NCBI GenBank assembly: GCA_030705945.1
Contig: JAUZPS010000053.1
Span: forward strand, 1 to 14,987
DNA: 14,987 nt
Direction: 5' to 3'
From: Bacillota bacterium
GTDB taxonomy: Bacteria > Bacillota > Clostridia > Acetivibrionales > DSM-2933
Position 1 is the stretch's first letter; the number at the start of each line of letters is the position of its first letter. Under the pieces are notes generated by a model. It saw nothing but the letters and a program-made list of their open reading frames with translations. It had not been told where the DNA came from and made no database searches. The position numbers were made by a program, and so were the translations under genes. Positions 1 through 7,242 of this stretch are shown piece after piece.

Positions 1-357
1 ATCTTTGTTCTGGAATGAACGTCTTTTTAGTTTTATATCCATTTCAAAGGTTGAGGACGCGCCTTCGAGTTCAATATAGTATACGCCTCTTACCGCCCTG
101 ATTCCAATGTTTGTAATGACCCCTTTAAAAAGGTTAGCAGTTGCTGAATTATCATCTACCTGAGTTACCTCTATTATGTCTTTTGTAGTTGCCTGTTCGA
201 CATATTTGTCTTTATTTTCATCGGGAATAATGCCTGAAATAAAGATTTTTGAATGCTCATTAATCCTTCTCTCTATCCTTAAGTCAAGTATGGTTTTAAT
301 CGTATACGGCGATTTTATTTTTATATTTCCGTATGCTATTGTTGTTTTGCTTGCCAT
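1..357 (-). CDS. VgrG/gpD-like spike protein, N-terminal 119 residues (partial)
   Basis: The first 119 codons of a gene whose 3' end lies beyond the left edge; the frame is open throughout. ATG at 357 follows a GTGGGGGGAT ribosome binding site. The protein opens MASKTTIAYG, then shows the pattern of the first gp27-like domain of clostridial VgrG/phage late-control-D proteins: a segment specifying binding of a neighbouring subunit (RINEHSKIFISGIIPDE, residues 31-47), then LFKGVITNI (76-84), AVRGVYYIELEG (88-99) and the KRRSFQN signature (111-117). In the family this protein trimerises as the central spike/hub at the tip of the contractile tail and carries or contacts effectors. Here it directly follows the PAAR-like gene (107-base gap), as expected for a spike and its tip. 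The identification is from recalled family sequence, without a search. The C-terminal needle, which would show whether an effector is fused, is not visible. Confidence 0.8.
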   Translation of the reverse strand, partial: MASKTTIAYGNIKIKSPYTIKTILDLRIERRINEHSKIFISGIIPDENKDKYVEQATTKDIIEVTQVDDNSATANLFKGVITNIGIRAVRGVYYIELEGASSTFEMDIKLKRRSFQNKD

Positions 358-464
358 AATATCCCCCCACCTTAATAAATTTCAAATTTTGAAAAGAAAT
401 CTTAAATTCCTTGGTATAAGAAAACTACAAACGCAAAATCATAGTTAATTTAGCGATAAGAATA

Positions 465-836
465 CTATTGGCCACAGTCTGTTATACTGATAATTCCGCA
501 CCACATGCATGTTGTCTTCGAACAATCCAGCATTGCGGGAAAATTCTCCAATAAAACATTCATTTTTGCATTGAACCAAGGCGTTACAGTAACAGGTATG
601 CAGGGCATCTTTTGAAGCCTTCCGTAATTTGCCGCTGTTGCCGCCGCCACTGTGGGATTAGCCAAACTGCTGCACATTCCAAAAGGAAGTATATTCATAT
701 TGGGTTTAAAATCCATTATATTTCCCTGAGGTTTATTATTTATTGATATTTTATGATCCATCGGAATTTGGAAATTACTTTCATTATCTCCGAAGCTGCA
801 TTTTAGTTTTGCTCCTTGCACAACATAACTTGACAT
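465..836 (-). CDS. DUF4280 PAAR-like spike-tip protein
   Basis: A 123-residue protein matching the DUF4280 family almost end to end: YVVQGAKLKCSFG (4-16), INNKPQGNIMDF (32-43), the hallmark NILPFGMCSSLANP (48-61), AAATAANYG (64-72), PCIP (78-81) and a C-terminal ITDCGQ. Family members are PAAR-like proteins that cap the VgrG spike of contractile injection systems and often link effectors to it. Seven cysteines (13, 55, 79, 105, 110, 113, 121) and His28 are candidate metal ligands, as in PAAR tips; which ones bind is inference. The start is ATG at 836, behind GAGGTGG with a 7-base spacer; an upstream TTG at 842 is in frame but lies between that site and the ATG and is unlikely. There is no fused effector domain, so any cargo would be a separate gene. 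It sits between the pseudophosphatase and the spike gene. Confidence 0.9.
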   Translation of the reverse strand: MSSYVVQGAKLKCSFGDNESNFQIPMDHKISINNKPQGNIMDFKPNMNILPFGMCSSLANPTVAAATAANYGRLQKMPCIPVTVTPWFNAKMNVLLENFPAMLDCSKTTCMWCGIISITDCGQ

Positions 837-919
837 AATCAATCCACCTCTTTCTTAATTTAATATAATTTACCATATATACCTATAAATTCATTATATT
901 TATCAAATTATTTAAATTA

Positions 920-1007
920 AACCATTATACTTATATTTCGCAAAGTAAACAAAAACGCTTTAAGGTATTTTGCAATAGATAAATGTAAAGATTAATTTAT
1001 TTTAATC
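920..1007. repeat. Degenerate copy (R1) of the ~100-nt palindromic repeat
   Basis: The right half matches the other copies closely: loop ACGCTTTAA, ATTTTGC (967-973), ATAGATAAATGT, GATTAA (990-995) and TTTTAATCT (999-1007). An inner stem GCAAAGTA (940-947) pairs with TATTTTGC (966-973) with one G-T wobble. The left arm is decayed and no longer matches the outer stem. It lies in the gap between the pseudophosphatase stop and the PAAR-like gene, in the same orientation as the copies at 10121 and 10373. Confidence 0.6.
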
Positions 1008-1029
1008 TGCCTTGATAAACGATAATGTA

Positions 1030-2766
1030 TTAATGCCCTGATGGCTTTGGACTGCCTTGCTCTTTATTTTTTTCATCTTCTGATAACTTTTCTAAATCAA
1101 TTATTTTGTCGTCCAGTTTTGTTTTAACATCTTTGAGATCCTTTAATTCTTTGAGTTCTTTAATTTCTTTTCTGTCTTTAAAAGGTTTATTGTCATCGCT
1201 TCCTAACAAATCTTCAATCTTTTTACACCCATCAATGGCGCTGTTATATCTGATTATTGCTTTTTCATAAGCCTTTGCTTCCGCTAGCTTATCGCCCTCT
1301 TTTATAAAGTCGTCAACGTCTTTTCTATCACTCTTAATATCCTCAATGAGCTTTTTAAATTGCTTATCTTCTTTTGCCTTGCCGTCGCTTGCAGCTGCCG
1401 CGTCTTTCAATTTTCCTTCTGCTTCGTCTATTTTTTTACTAAGTTTATCTTCCATATCTGCATAATTTATATCGCTCGCAAGGGTTTTACCGCTTTTATA
1501 TAAACCTATAGCTCCCTTGTAATTCTCATTCTCAGCCTCTTTGTCGCCTTGCGCGGAGAGATCTAATACCTGAAGACATTTCTTTGTATCCTCCAGCTTG
1601 CTTTGTATATCAAGCTTTAAATCTTCTTTGTCAAAGCTGCTTTCGTCATACTCTACCATAAACTTTAAATAACTCAGAGCATTGTTATAACTTTTTTTCG
1701 CGTTTTCAAAATCCTGTTTAGCGAATAATTCGTCTCCTTCGATAATATTCTGCAGTATTGAATACTTCTTATCAACCCTATCAATGTCATCCTGCTTCTT
1801 TAGGTTCTTTACCGCGTCTTCAGCATTCTCATAAGCCTTCATCGCATCGTTGTAGACCTTGTCTTTAAGTTTTTTATCCCCGTCTTTTTCATAGGCTATT
1901 GCATCATTTGCAAGATTCTTTTTATGAACGCTCCTTACTACCAGTCCTATAGATGCCACTATAATTATAGGCACAAGAATCATTCCGATCTTTTTAGCCA
2001 TTTTAATCCTTTTATCCTGTTTCGGTCCTTCTTTATAGACCTTATTCATAAATAATGCGGCAAGCGTATAATTATTAATAACTTTATTCTGCCTTGACAG
2101 AAATATGTCTTCAAGCTCGCAGATTACTTCATTAGGTTCTTTTCCTTCCTTTAAAGCATCAACGAGGTCCAAATTATCTATGTTCTCCCAGAATCCTGAG
2201 GTGCAAAGTATAGCTGAATCCCCGTCACTTAACTTAACCTTCTTTGATATATACGGCTTGAAACCCTTAGCCTGGCCCATAAAGCTAGTCAGATTGTTCC
2301 GTTCATCATGGAAATTACACTCTTCTTCAGAAACCTTACCCGCATCTACCATCATCTGCGTTACGCTCTGGTCCTTGCTTCGGAAACTGTAACCGCCATT
2401 TCTAAAGAAGTAGAGCCTTGCATTTCCAGCTACAGCCCAGATCATATTCGTATAATCGGTAACTAGGATTATCATGCTTGCTTTGAGCCTTACACTTGTG
2501 CTGTTTCCTATAAGAGTTTTATGAACCTCCATAATATAATTTTTGATTTTTCTTCTTGACATTGTTGGCTTTTCCATGAAACACTCAAAAAAACTATTAA
2601 CAGCTAATTCTGCGCTTCTTACTTCCTCGTCCGAATCTATACCATCAGCTGCAATATAGCATGCAATATCATCCAACTCAACATATGCAAAGAAATCTTT
2701 ATTAGTTCTATATGTTCCCGCTTCTGAAGTAAAGCCGGTTTTAAACTCTATGCTGTTCTTCCTCAT
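1030..2766 (-). CDS. Membrane protein with degenerate PP2C domain and extracytoplasmic TPR-like repeats (probable pseudophosphatase)
   Basis: 578 residues. Residues 1-245 follow the PP2C (PPM) fold, but the metal-site motifs are eroded: DGMGG is ADGID (40-44), GDSR is GNAR (114-117), SDG is TSG (189-191), and the C-terminal DN is NNYT (231-234). Loss of the aspartates in the last two motifs, both metal ligands in active PP2C enzymes, argues for a catalytically dead domain that may still bind phosphoproteins. A basic stretch (KRIKMAKK) precedes one transmembrane helix (about 260-277). The remaining ~300 residues are Lys/Glu/Asp-rich helices with recurrent TPR-like A-x-x-Y units (for example FENAKKSYNNALSYLKF, YEKAIIRYNSAI), probably outside the membrane by the positive-inside rule. 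ATG 2766 follows GGAGG with a 5-base spacer. A role in sensing or scaffolding for the injection machinery is inference from the adjacent intact PP2C and FHA genes. Confidence 0.85.
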   Translation of the reverse strand: MRKNSIEFKTGFTSEAGTYRTNKDFFAYVELDDIACYIAADGIDSDEEVRSAELAVNSFFECFMEKPTMSRRKIKNYIMEVHKTLIGNSTSVRLKASMIILVTDYTNMIWAVAGNARLYFFRNGGYSFRSKDQSVTQMMVDAGKVSEEECNFHDERNNLTSFMGQAKGFKPYISKKVKLSDGDSAILCTSGFWENIDNLDLVDALKEGKEPNEVICELEDIFLSRQNKVINNYTLAALFMNKVYKEGPKQDKRIKMAKKIGMILVPIIIVASIGLVVRSVHKKNLANDAIAYEKDGDKKLKDKVYNDAMKAYENAEDAVKNLKKQDDIDRVDKKYSILQNIIEGDELFAKQDFENAKKSYNNALSYLKFMVEYDESSFDKEDLKLDIQSKLEDTKKCLQVLDLSAQGDKEAENENYKGAIGLYKSGKTLASDINYADMEDKLSKKIDEAEGKLKDAAAASDGKAKEDKQFKKLIEDIKSDRKDVDDFIKEGDKLAEAKAYEKAIIRYNSAIDGCKKIEDLLGSDDNKPFKDRKEIKELKELKDLKDVKTKLDDKIIDLEKLSEDEKNKEQGSPKPSGH

Positions 2767-2865
2767 TTTAACCTCCGCGCATAACTTCTGTATCTCTATA
2801 TTTGATTATGAGCAATTAATCATATTAAAACCATTAGGTAGTATCAAAAAAACTTAGCAACTGGT

Positions 2866-2931
2866 CGTTTCAAAAACTTGATATATTGGGTTTTCGTCAT
2901 ATAAACTTGAACAAGGAATTTTTTTGAAACG
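2866..2931. repeat. Inverted repeat between the two PP2C genes
   Basis: CGTTTCAAAAA (2866-2876) pairs with TTTTTGAAACG (2921-2931), and CTTG (2877-2880) with CAAG (2912-2915) across a small bulge. It sits in the 199-base gap between the PP2C stop and the pseudophosphatase start. It has no G/C-rich stem followed by a run of T on either strand, so it is not a classical terminator; a processing or attenuation hairpin is possible. Confidence 0.5.
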
Positions 2932-2965
2932 CCCATATTAATCTATAAATAAATTATTATTGATA

Positions 2966-3808
2966 TCAATGACAAACTTCTATTATTATTATTGTTGCAT
3001 TGTCCTGCTTAGGAAAGTTTTTAGCCCTTATCATTTCAATGATTTCTTCAGCTGCATCAAAAGGTTTTATCCTTTCCATAAGTATGTTTTCCATTTCCAA
3101 TTCAGTTACGCTATTATAAACACCGTCGCTGCAAAGTATAACTTTGTCTCCGGCAGTCAGTCTTATTGGCTTTTCACACATTTCGATATCCTTAAGAACC
3201 TCAGCTCCAAGATAACTGGTAATCCTCTTTTTCATAGGATTATTGAGCATCTGCGCTTCGGATATCTTACCGGATATGTATTGCTGCTCAAGCTCTGATT
3301 CAAAAATGTGCTTTTTATTGAGGTTGATAAATTCTCCGTTCCTGAAGAGAGCTATTGCGCTGTCGCCAATTGACGCCCAGTATAGCATGCCTTCAGTTAT
3401 TATGACTGAAACTAAGGTAGTTCCCGATCTTAATCCTTTAGATCTGTCAAGAATTGCCCTGTTACTGATCCTCGCGGCATTTCTGAAAAAATCCTCAATT
3501 GGATAAATGCTATAGGCGCTTGAAAAATCCTCTACAAAAGTGTTAACTGCAATGCTTGAAGATATTCTGCCGTTTGTATATCCACCCATTCCATCAGCAA
3601 GAACAGCCAGAACTCCCTTTTCATTTTCTACTGTTGAAAAATTATCCTCCTGCTCGTCCCTTTTCCCGACTGTCTGACCATTACCAATTACTATGTATTG
3701 TTCCTTTTTTGCATTTTTCAGATAATACCTTAAGTAAAACAATACGCATATGGTTATAATGGATATAAAAACGTATATATAGGGACCTTGCAAGTAGTTA
3801 TCAATCAT
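2966..3808 (-). CDS. Membrane-anchored PP2C-family protein phosphatase
   Basis: 280 residues from ATG 3808. A transmembrane helix (about 9-30, IYVFISIITICVLFYL) is followed by a complete PP2C catalytic domain: GKRDEQEDNF (48-57), LADGMGG (70-76), SGTTL (128-132), GDSAIALFRNG (148-158), LCSDGVYN (225-232) and QDNATIII (267-274). All metal-coordinating Asp positions are present, so it should dephosphorylate Ser/Thr, with the kinase's targets and the neighbouring FHA proteins as likely substrates. An ATG at 3817 overlaps the upstream FHA stop (ATGA), but its AGAGG is only one base away; the ATG at 3808 has that AGAGG about 10 bases upstream and is preferred. Either start implies translational coupling to the FHA gene. 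By analogy with PppA of T6SS it would reverse kinase-driven activation; that is inference. Confidence 0.92.
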   Translation of the reverse strand: MIDNYLQGPYIYVFISIITICVLFYLRYYLKNAKKEQYIVIGNGQTVGKRDEQEDNFSTVENEKGVLAVLADGMGGYTNGRISSSIAVNTFVEDFSSAYSIYPIEDFFRNAARISNRAILDRSKGLRSGTTLVSVIITEGMLYWASIGDSAIALFRNGEFINLNKKHIFESELEQQYISGKISEAQMLNNPMKKRITSYLGAEVLKDIEMCEKPIRLTAGDKVILCSDGVYNSVTELEMENILMERIKPFDAAEEIIEMIRAKNFPKQDNATIIIIEVCH

Positions 3809-3813
3809 AAGAA

Positions 3814-4332
3814 TCATACCTCTTCGTCAGTGTTTTCCCAATCAAAATGCACCCCACACAAGGGAATAAATATTAGTTTACTTTTTCCTATTTCAATAAG
3901 GTCGTATGAAGATAATTCAACAGGCATAAAAACTACTTCATTATTTCGGTACACAAGACCTGCTCCATCTCCAGGAATCAGAAAAAAGTTTCTCTGCTTC
4001 TGATTATAACTTATAGCAGCATGATTTTTTCTGGAAATAGAAATATCTCCGAGAATTGCAATATCCATCTCATCAGATCTGCCGATAAAGTTCTTTCCTT
4101 TTCTTATCTTGTAGTCCTTGCCCTTTTGTTCTCCATCTATACAAACCAACCATCCAACAACAGGTTCTATTCCAATAGGATCATCAGTCGTTTGGGTCTT
4201 TTCACTGTCTATCGCAGGCTGTGATACTTTTCTGCCTGCTTTCTCAAGTCCTGCGTCACAGAAAGGACATTTATTACCATATCTCTTTGTATTATACATA
4301 TGCCCGTTCGAGCATCTTACCAAATCACTCAT
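3814..4332 (-). CDS. Zinc-ribbon FHA-domain protein
   Basis: 172 residues, soluble. The N-terminus is a small zinc-ribbon-like motif (C7, H11, C22, C25 in RCSNGH and CPFC). A Thr/Ser-rich linker (40-52) containing TQTTDD could be a phosphorylation site. The FHA domain (about 60-158) shows the phosphothreonine-binding signature IGRSDEMD (83-90) and SISRKNHAAISY (98-109), so Gly84-Arg85, Ser100 and His104 are in place; the later GDGAGLVYRNN replaces the usual SSNGT. FHA domains read phosphothreonine, and this one may recruit proteins phosphorylated by the kinase. ATG 4332 follows GTGGGGG with a 7-base spacer. The stop is within a few bases of the PP2C start, giving a reader-eraser pair. Loss of the SSNG loop could weaken binding. 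Confidence 0.9.
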   Translation of the reverse strand: MSDLVRCSNGHMYNTKRYGNKCPFCDAGLEKAGRKVSQPAIDSEKTQTTDDPIGIEPVVGWLVCIDGEQKGKDYKIRKGKNFIGRSDEMDIAILGDISISRKNHAAISYNQKQRNFFLIPGDGAGLVYRNNEVVFMPVELSSYDLIEIGKSKLIFIPLCGVHFDWENTDEEV

Positions 4333-4395
4333 TTGAATTCCCCCACTTATTTAAGTATTAAGCCGCTTTTGTAAATTGTAATAATACTGTCAAAT

Positions 4396-5013
4396 TTATT
4401 TTAATATCAACTTGGTATTTGCGATGTAAATTGTATCTCCAGCATTTAATTCATAAGGCTTTCCAGCCTCGAGCTTAAACTTTGCGTCTTCATCTTCCTT
4501 CTTTAATCCGCTTCCGTTTGAGGAACCGATATCCTCAATATACCAGCAGTTCTTCGAATAATTCAGAACTGCATGCTGTCTGCTGACCAAGGATGAATAA
4601 GTTGTCTCAGAAAGATCTATATCCACTTCGTTTTCATTTGAATTTTTACCTATCAATAATGAAATCTTACCTTTGAGATTCCAAGTCTTTACAGTTGAGC
4701 CATCATCGTCAATCAGCACAATCTTTGTTAGATTAGAGCTTCTTTCTTTAGTAAACCCGATGGTAATAGCCTTAAATACTACAAAACCAATAAATAATGC
4801 TATTGCCGCATATCCTAAGTAATCAAGCAGTGGTCTATCCTTATCAATAAAAAATATAAAATATAAAGTAGCTAATGATAAAACCACAATAGCTATGTCA
4901 ATTATCATAATCCAGAGAGCTTTATTCTTATCGGAATACGCCTCCATCTTCTTTTCATTAATATATTTCTTAAAATTATTTTTTACATCCGGTGCTTTCG
5001 CGCCTTTACTCAT
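4396..5013 (-). CDS. Two-helix membrane protein with C-terminal FHA domain
   Basis: 205 residues. A basic cytoplasmic head (1-32) precedes two transmembrane helices (about 33-55 and 64-84) joined by a short loop (IDKDRPLLDY), so both ends should face the cytoplasm. The FHA domain covers about 97-205: LLIGKNSNENEVDI (119-132), SSLVSRQHAVL (140-150) and EDIGSSNGSGL (160-170). The usual Gly-Arg is Gly-Lys (122-123), a conservative change at a phosphate-contacting position; Ser144, Arg145, His147 and Asn166 are present. It likely tethers phosphothreonine-containing partners to the membrane, possibly as a docking point for the injection apparatus. ATG 5013 follows AGGGGG with a 7-base spacer. It sits 31 bases after the J-domain gene and 63 before the second FHA gene. 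Confidence 0.9.
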   Translation of the reverse strand: MSKGAKAPDVKNNFKKYINEKKMEAYSDKNKALWIMIIDIAIVVLSLATLYFIFFIDKDRPLLDYLGYAAIALFIGFVVFKAITIGFTKERSSNLTKIVLIDDDGSTVKTWNLKGKISLLIGKNSNENEVDIDLSETTYSSLVSRQHAVLNYSKNCWYIEDIGSSNGSGLKKEDEDAKFKLEAGKPYELNAGDTIYIANTKLILK

Positions 5014-5044
5014 AATTTAACCCCCTTATAGAAATCCTTTATCA

Positions 5045-5488
5045 TTACTTGTTTCTCTTTACTCCAAAGAACTTTTCAAATGCCGCTGTTGTATCAAGAG
5101 GATTCTTTTTTTTCTCTTTATCCTTATCTATGTTAACTTTATTAGTCTTCGGGTTGAAACCAAAAAACCTTTCAAAGCTTTTTTCGACTTCCTCAAAATC
5201 AAATTTAACAGGTTCTGACGGCTCATATCTTGCGCTTTTGCCTTTCTTGCCCTGTTGATTTGGAATATCGGCGCTTCCGCCGTCAAGTTTTGAATCGTAA
5301 GCCTTTTTTTTGCTTTCATCACTTAGAGTATCATAGGCTTCTTTTATTTCAATAAATTTTTGTTCAGCTTGCTTATCACCATGATTTAAATCCGGATGAT
5401 ACTTCTTTGCCAGCTTTTTATACACCTTTTTAATTTCTTCCAGAGTGGCATCTCTACCAATTCCAAGCACTTCATAGAAATTTGCCAT
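5045..5488 (-). CDS. Short J-domain (DnaJ-like) co-chaperone
   Basis: 147 residues. Residues 3-68 are a J domain with the catalytic HPD (31-33) and the helix IV end KKAYDSKL, so it should stimulate the ATPase of DnaK. It lacks the Gly/Phe region, zinc fingers and C-terminal substrate domains of housekeeping DnaJ, which is more than twice as long. Instead the charged tail carries the same hexad twice, FERFFG (105-110) and FEKFFG (137-142), separated by a Lys-rich linker; this looks like a short docking motif. ATG 5488 follows GAAAGGAAT. The tight spacing (29 bases after the Imm11-like gene, 31 before FHA) suggests a dedicated chaperone for folding or disassembly of injection-system parts; this is inference from context. 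Confidence 0.92.
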   Translation of the reverse strand: MANFYEVLGIGRDATLEEIKKVYKKLAKKYHPDLNHGDKQAEQKFIEIKEAYDTLSDESKKKAYDSKLDGGSADIPNQQGKKGKSARYEPSEPVKFDFEEVEKSFERFFGFNPKTNKVNIDKDKEKKKNPLDTTAAFEKFFGVKRNK

Positions 5489-5517
5489 ATTGTTATTCCT
5501 TTCAAGACTCTATTTCA

Positions 5518-6045
5518 TCAAGACTCTACTTCAGCCTTTTTAAGTTTAATCCCTGTGGAATTTCTTCTTAAGATACTTTCAACTACATCCAATTCAATAA
5601 TTAAATAATCTTCTTTTATTCCCTTTACTGAAAATACTTTAGTCGATTCTATTTTGCCTTTATCCAGCACCAATTTCTTTAATGTTCCATCAGGATAAAA
5701 TTCGCTCTTTTGCGATAGACAATTGAGCTTCTGAGGCACAATAAGATGATACAGAGCCACCTTCATACGTTTTGAATCGGCTAACATTATTGGTTTATAA
5801 AATATATCCTTTTCATACATATCAAAAACTTGTTTTATTTTATCCGTTATAAGAGGTATTGGCTTTTCTATAAAATCTATGTACTCATTTTCGGCTTTTT
5901 CCTTAATAAATACCTGCACAGGTTCATCATTCAATGTATCTATGTCACCATTTCTGACAGCATCCCTGCTTATAACCTTAGATAGTCCCGTAGGTTCGGC
6001 ATAATCAATAATTCTATCATCCTGGGAAATGATATAGTATTCCAT
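5518..6045 (-). CDS. Imm11-like (DUF1629-type) protein
   Basis: 175 residues, no signal peptide or membrane helix. It begins MEYYIISQDD and contains ISDK-type text PLITDKIKQVFDMY (64-77), KDIFYKPIML (79-88), a central YHLIVPQKLNCLSQKSEF (99-116), and LIIELDVVESILRRN (148-162) followed by GIKLK. This pattern resembles the Imm11/DUF1629 fold, whose members are immunity or accessory proteins near contractile injection loci; I recognise it by pattern only. The start is ATG 6045 behind GGGAGG with a 6-base spacer; the in-frame TTG at 6102 lies upstream of that site and has no ribosome binding site of its own. It lies between the pentapeptide and J-domain genes. No toxin partner is recognisable beside it, so an accessory or adaptor role is as likely as immunity. 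Confidence 0.8.
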   Translation of the reverse strand: MEYYIISQDDRIIDYAEPTGLSKVISRDAVRNGDIDTLNDEPVQVFIKEKAENEYIDFIEKPIPLITDKIKQVFDMYEKDIFYKPIMLADSKRMKVALYHLIVPQKLNCLSQKSEFYPDGTLKKLVLDKGKIESTKVFSVKGIKEDYLIIELDVVESILRRNSTGIKLKKAEVES

Positions 6046-6122
6046 CCTATTCCTCCCGATTAGAGCAACTTTCAAATAACAACTTCTATCTGATCTACTC
6101 AAAATTACGATTTTTCAGCTGA

Positions 6123-7088
6123 CTATAAAGCAATTATATCTTTTTTCTGTACCTCATCCAAATTGAGTAATGAAATATCCTTTTCCAAGAATCTGGCGCC
6201 TTGTAATTGCGCGCCGGCAAAACTTGTATTTTTTAATATTGCTTCTCTCAAATCACAATCACTAAGATCTGCCTGTCCAAAGTCTACACCATCAAGATTT
6301 GCCTTATAAAAATTTGCGCCGATTAGTGTTGATTTTCTCCAGTTACTTTTTGAAAGATCGCTTCCGGTAAAATCGCTGTAGCTTAAATCAATTCCCTCAT
6401 AATCACCGCCGGATAAGTCAAGGTTTCTTAAAACCTCATGCTCGTATTCAAGTTCATATTTCCCTTCGAGCCATGACTTAATGGAGCCTGAGTCTTTTAT
6501 TCTTAAGTCTTCTTTGTATACAACCTGCCGTGAAGCTTTATACTCGCCAACTCTAATATCTACTACTTCTTCTCTTTTCAGATCAAGGTATTCTTTTATC
6601 TTGACCGCCTCAGGCATTACATACGTCGCAAGCTTGACAATATAGTCATTGTATAGAGCAGCATCCTGAAGCTTAATTTTTTCAATATCTGATTTTAAGA
6701 TTTTATTTATGTATAGTTTCCTGCTCTGCTCTAGTTCCTTCTCAAACTCTTCAAGAAATCTGAAAGCCCAGCTTGCGTCATAATAGCTCCTGCATTGAAC
6801 CTCGTCAAGATATAGAATCTCGTTATACGCATCAACAAAATACTTGTAATCATTGTTGAGGAGCTTAACACGTACCATTGAAAAAGAAATATACGCAATA
6901 TTCTCTTTTATGCCTTCAAGCTGCAATTTTCCAGCCTTAACGCAAACATTCCTGAAAGCCTCAAGTATGTCTTTAGCTAAAACATCCCTGTTTATGTTAT
7001 AGAATTCGTCAAGTTCTTTCAGTTTCTGATCGCGTTTTTCTTTTACATAGTTATCATTGAAATGTTGTAAAGCTTCGATTTTTTTCAT
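6123..7088 (-). CDS. Pentapeptide-repeat protein with helical N-terminal domain
   Basis: 321 residues, predicted cytoplasmic. Residues 1-215 are charged and mostly helical, without a family I recognise. Residues 222-302 are about 16 tandem pentapeptides of the A(D/N)LxX type (NLDLSGGDYEG, GANFYKANLDGVDFGQADLSDCDL), which form a right-handed quadrilateral beta helix of about four coils. The tail LEKDISLLNLDEVQ caps the solenoid. In proteobacteria pentapeptide proteins occur as T6SS accessory factors and elsewhere as DNA mimics that protect gyrase; neither role can be assigned here. Its place directly after an Hcp-like gene and before the Imm11-like gene suggests an injection-system accessory or chaperone. 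ATG 7088 is the first usable start; the AAAGGG upstream is about 11 bases away, a rather weak site. Confidence 0.85.
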   Translation of the reverse strand: MKKIEALQHFNDNYVKEKRDQKLKELDEFYNINRDVLAKDILEAFRNVCVKAGKLQLEGIKENIAYISFSMVRVKLLNNDYKYFVDAYNEILYLDEVQCRSYYDASWAFRFLEEFEKELEQSRKLYINKILKSDIEKIKLQDAALYNDYIVKLATYVMPEAVKIKEYLDLKREEVVDIRVGEYKASRQVVYKEDLRIKDSGSIKSWLEGKYELEYEHEVLRNLDLSGGDYEGIDLSYSDFTGSDLSKSNWRKSTLIGANFYKANLDGVDFGQADLSDCDLREAILKNTSFAGAQLQGARFLEKDISLLNLDEVQKKDIIAL

Positions 7089-7161
7089 ACCACATATTCC
7101 CTTTCAATCAATAAAGAACCATAAAAAACAAAAAGCCTTATTAATATCCAGCAAATTATTA

Positions 7162-7203
7162 TTAGGATTTAAAAGGCAGAACTTTCTGCCTTTTAAATCC
7201 TAA
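7162..7203 (-). terminator. 19-bp perfect hairpin after the second Hcp-like gene
   Basis: TTAGGATTTAAAAGGCAGA (7162-7180) and its exact complement (7185-7203) flank a 4-base loop. It begins about 40 bases after the Hcp-like stop codon, before the pentapeptide gene. Downstream on the minus strand comes TAATAATAATTTG rather than a pure T-run, so it could be a leaky terminator or a 3'-end stabiliser, letting the tube mRNA accumulate above the genes that follow. Confidence 0.65.
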
Positions 7204-7242
7204 CAAGATATGTAAGACAAGTTTCAAGTAATACAAGCTGCA

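Noticed and set aside
176..448. 90-residue open frame on the plus strand
   Set aside because: It is the antisense shadow of the spike gene (357-1), with no ribosome binding site and a hydrophobic composition typical of reversed coding sequence.
2105..4336. Several plus-strand frames of 67-112 residues
   Set aside because: All lie antisense to PP2C, FHA or pseudophosphatase genes with clear domains, have no credible ribosome binding sites and resemble nothing known.
5518..6102. Longer Imm11-like form starting at TTG 6102
   Set aside because: The GGGAGG site with correct spacing precedes ATG 6045; the extra 19 residues have no ribosome binding site and no family similarity.
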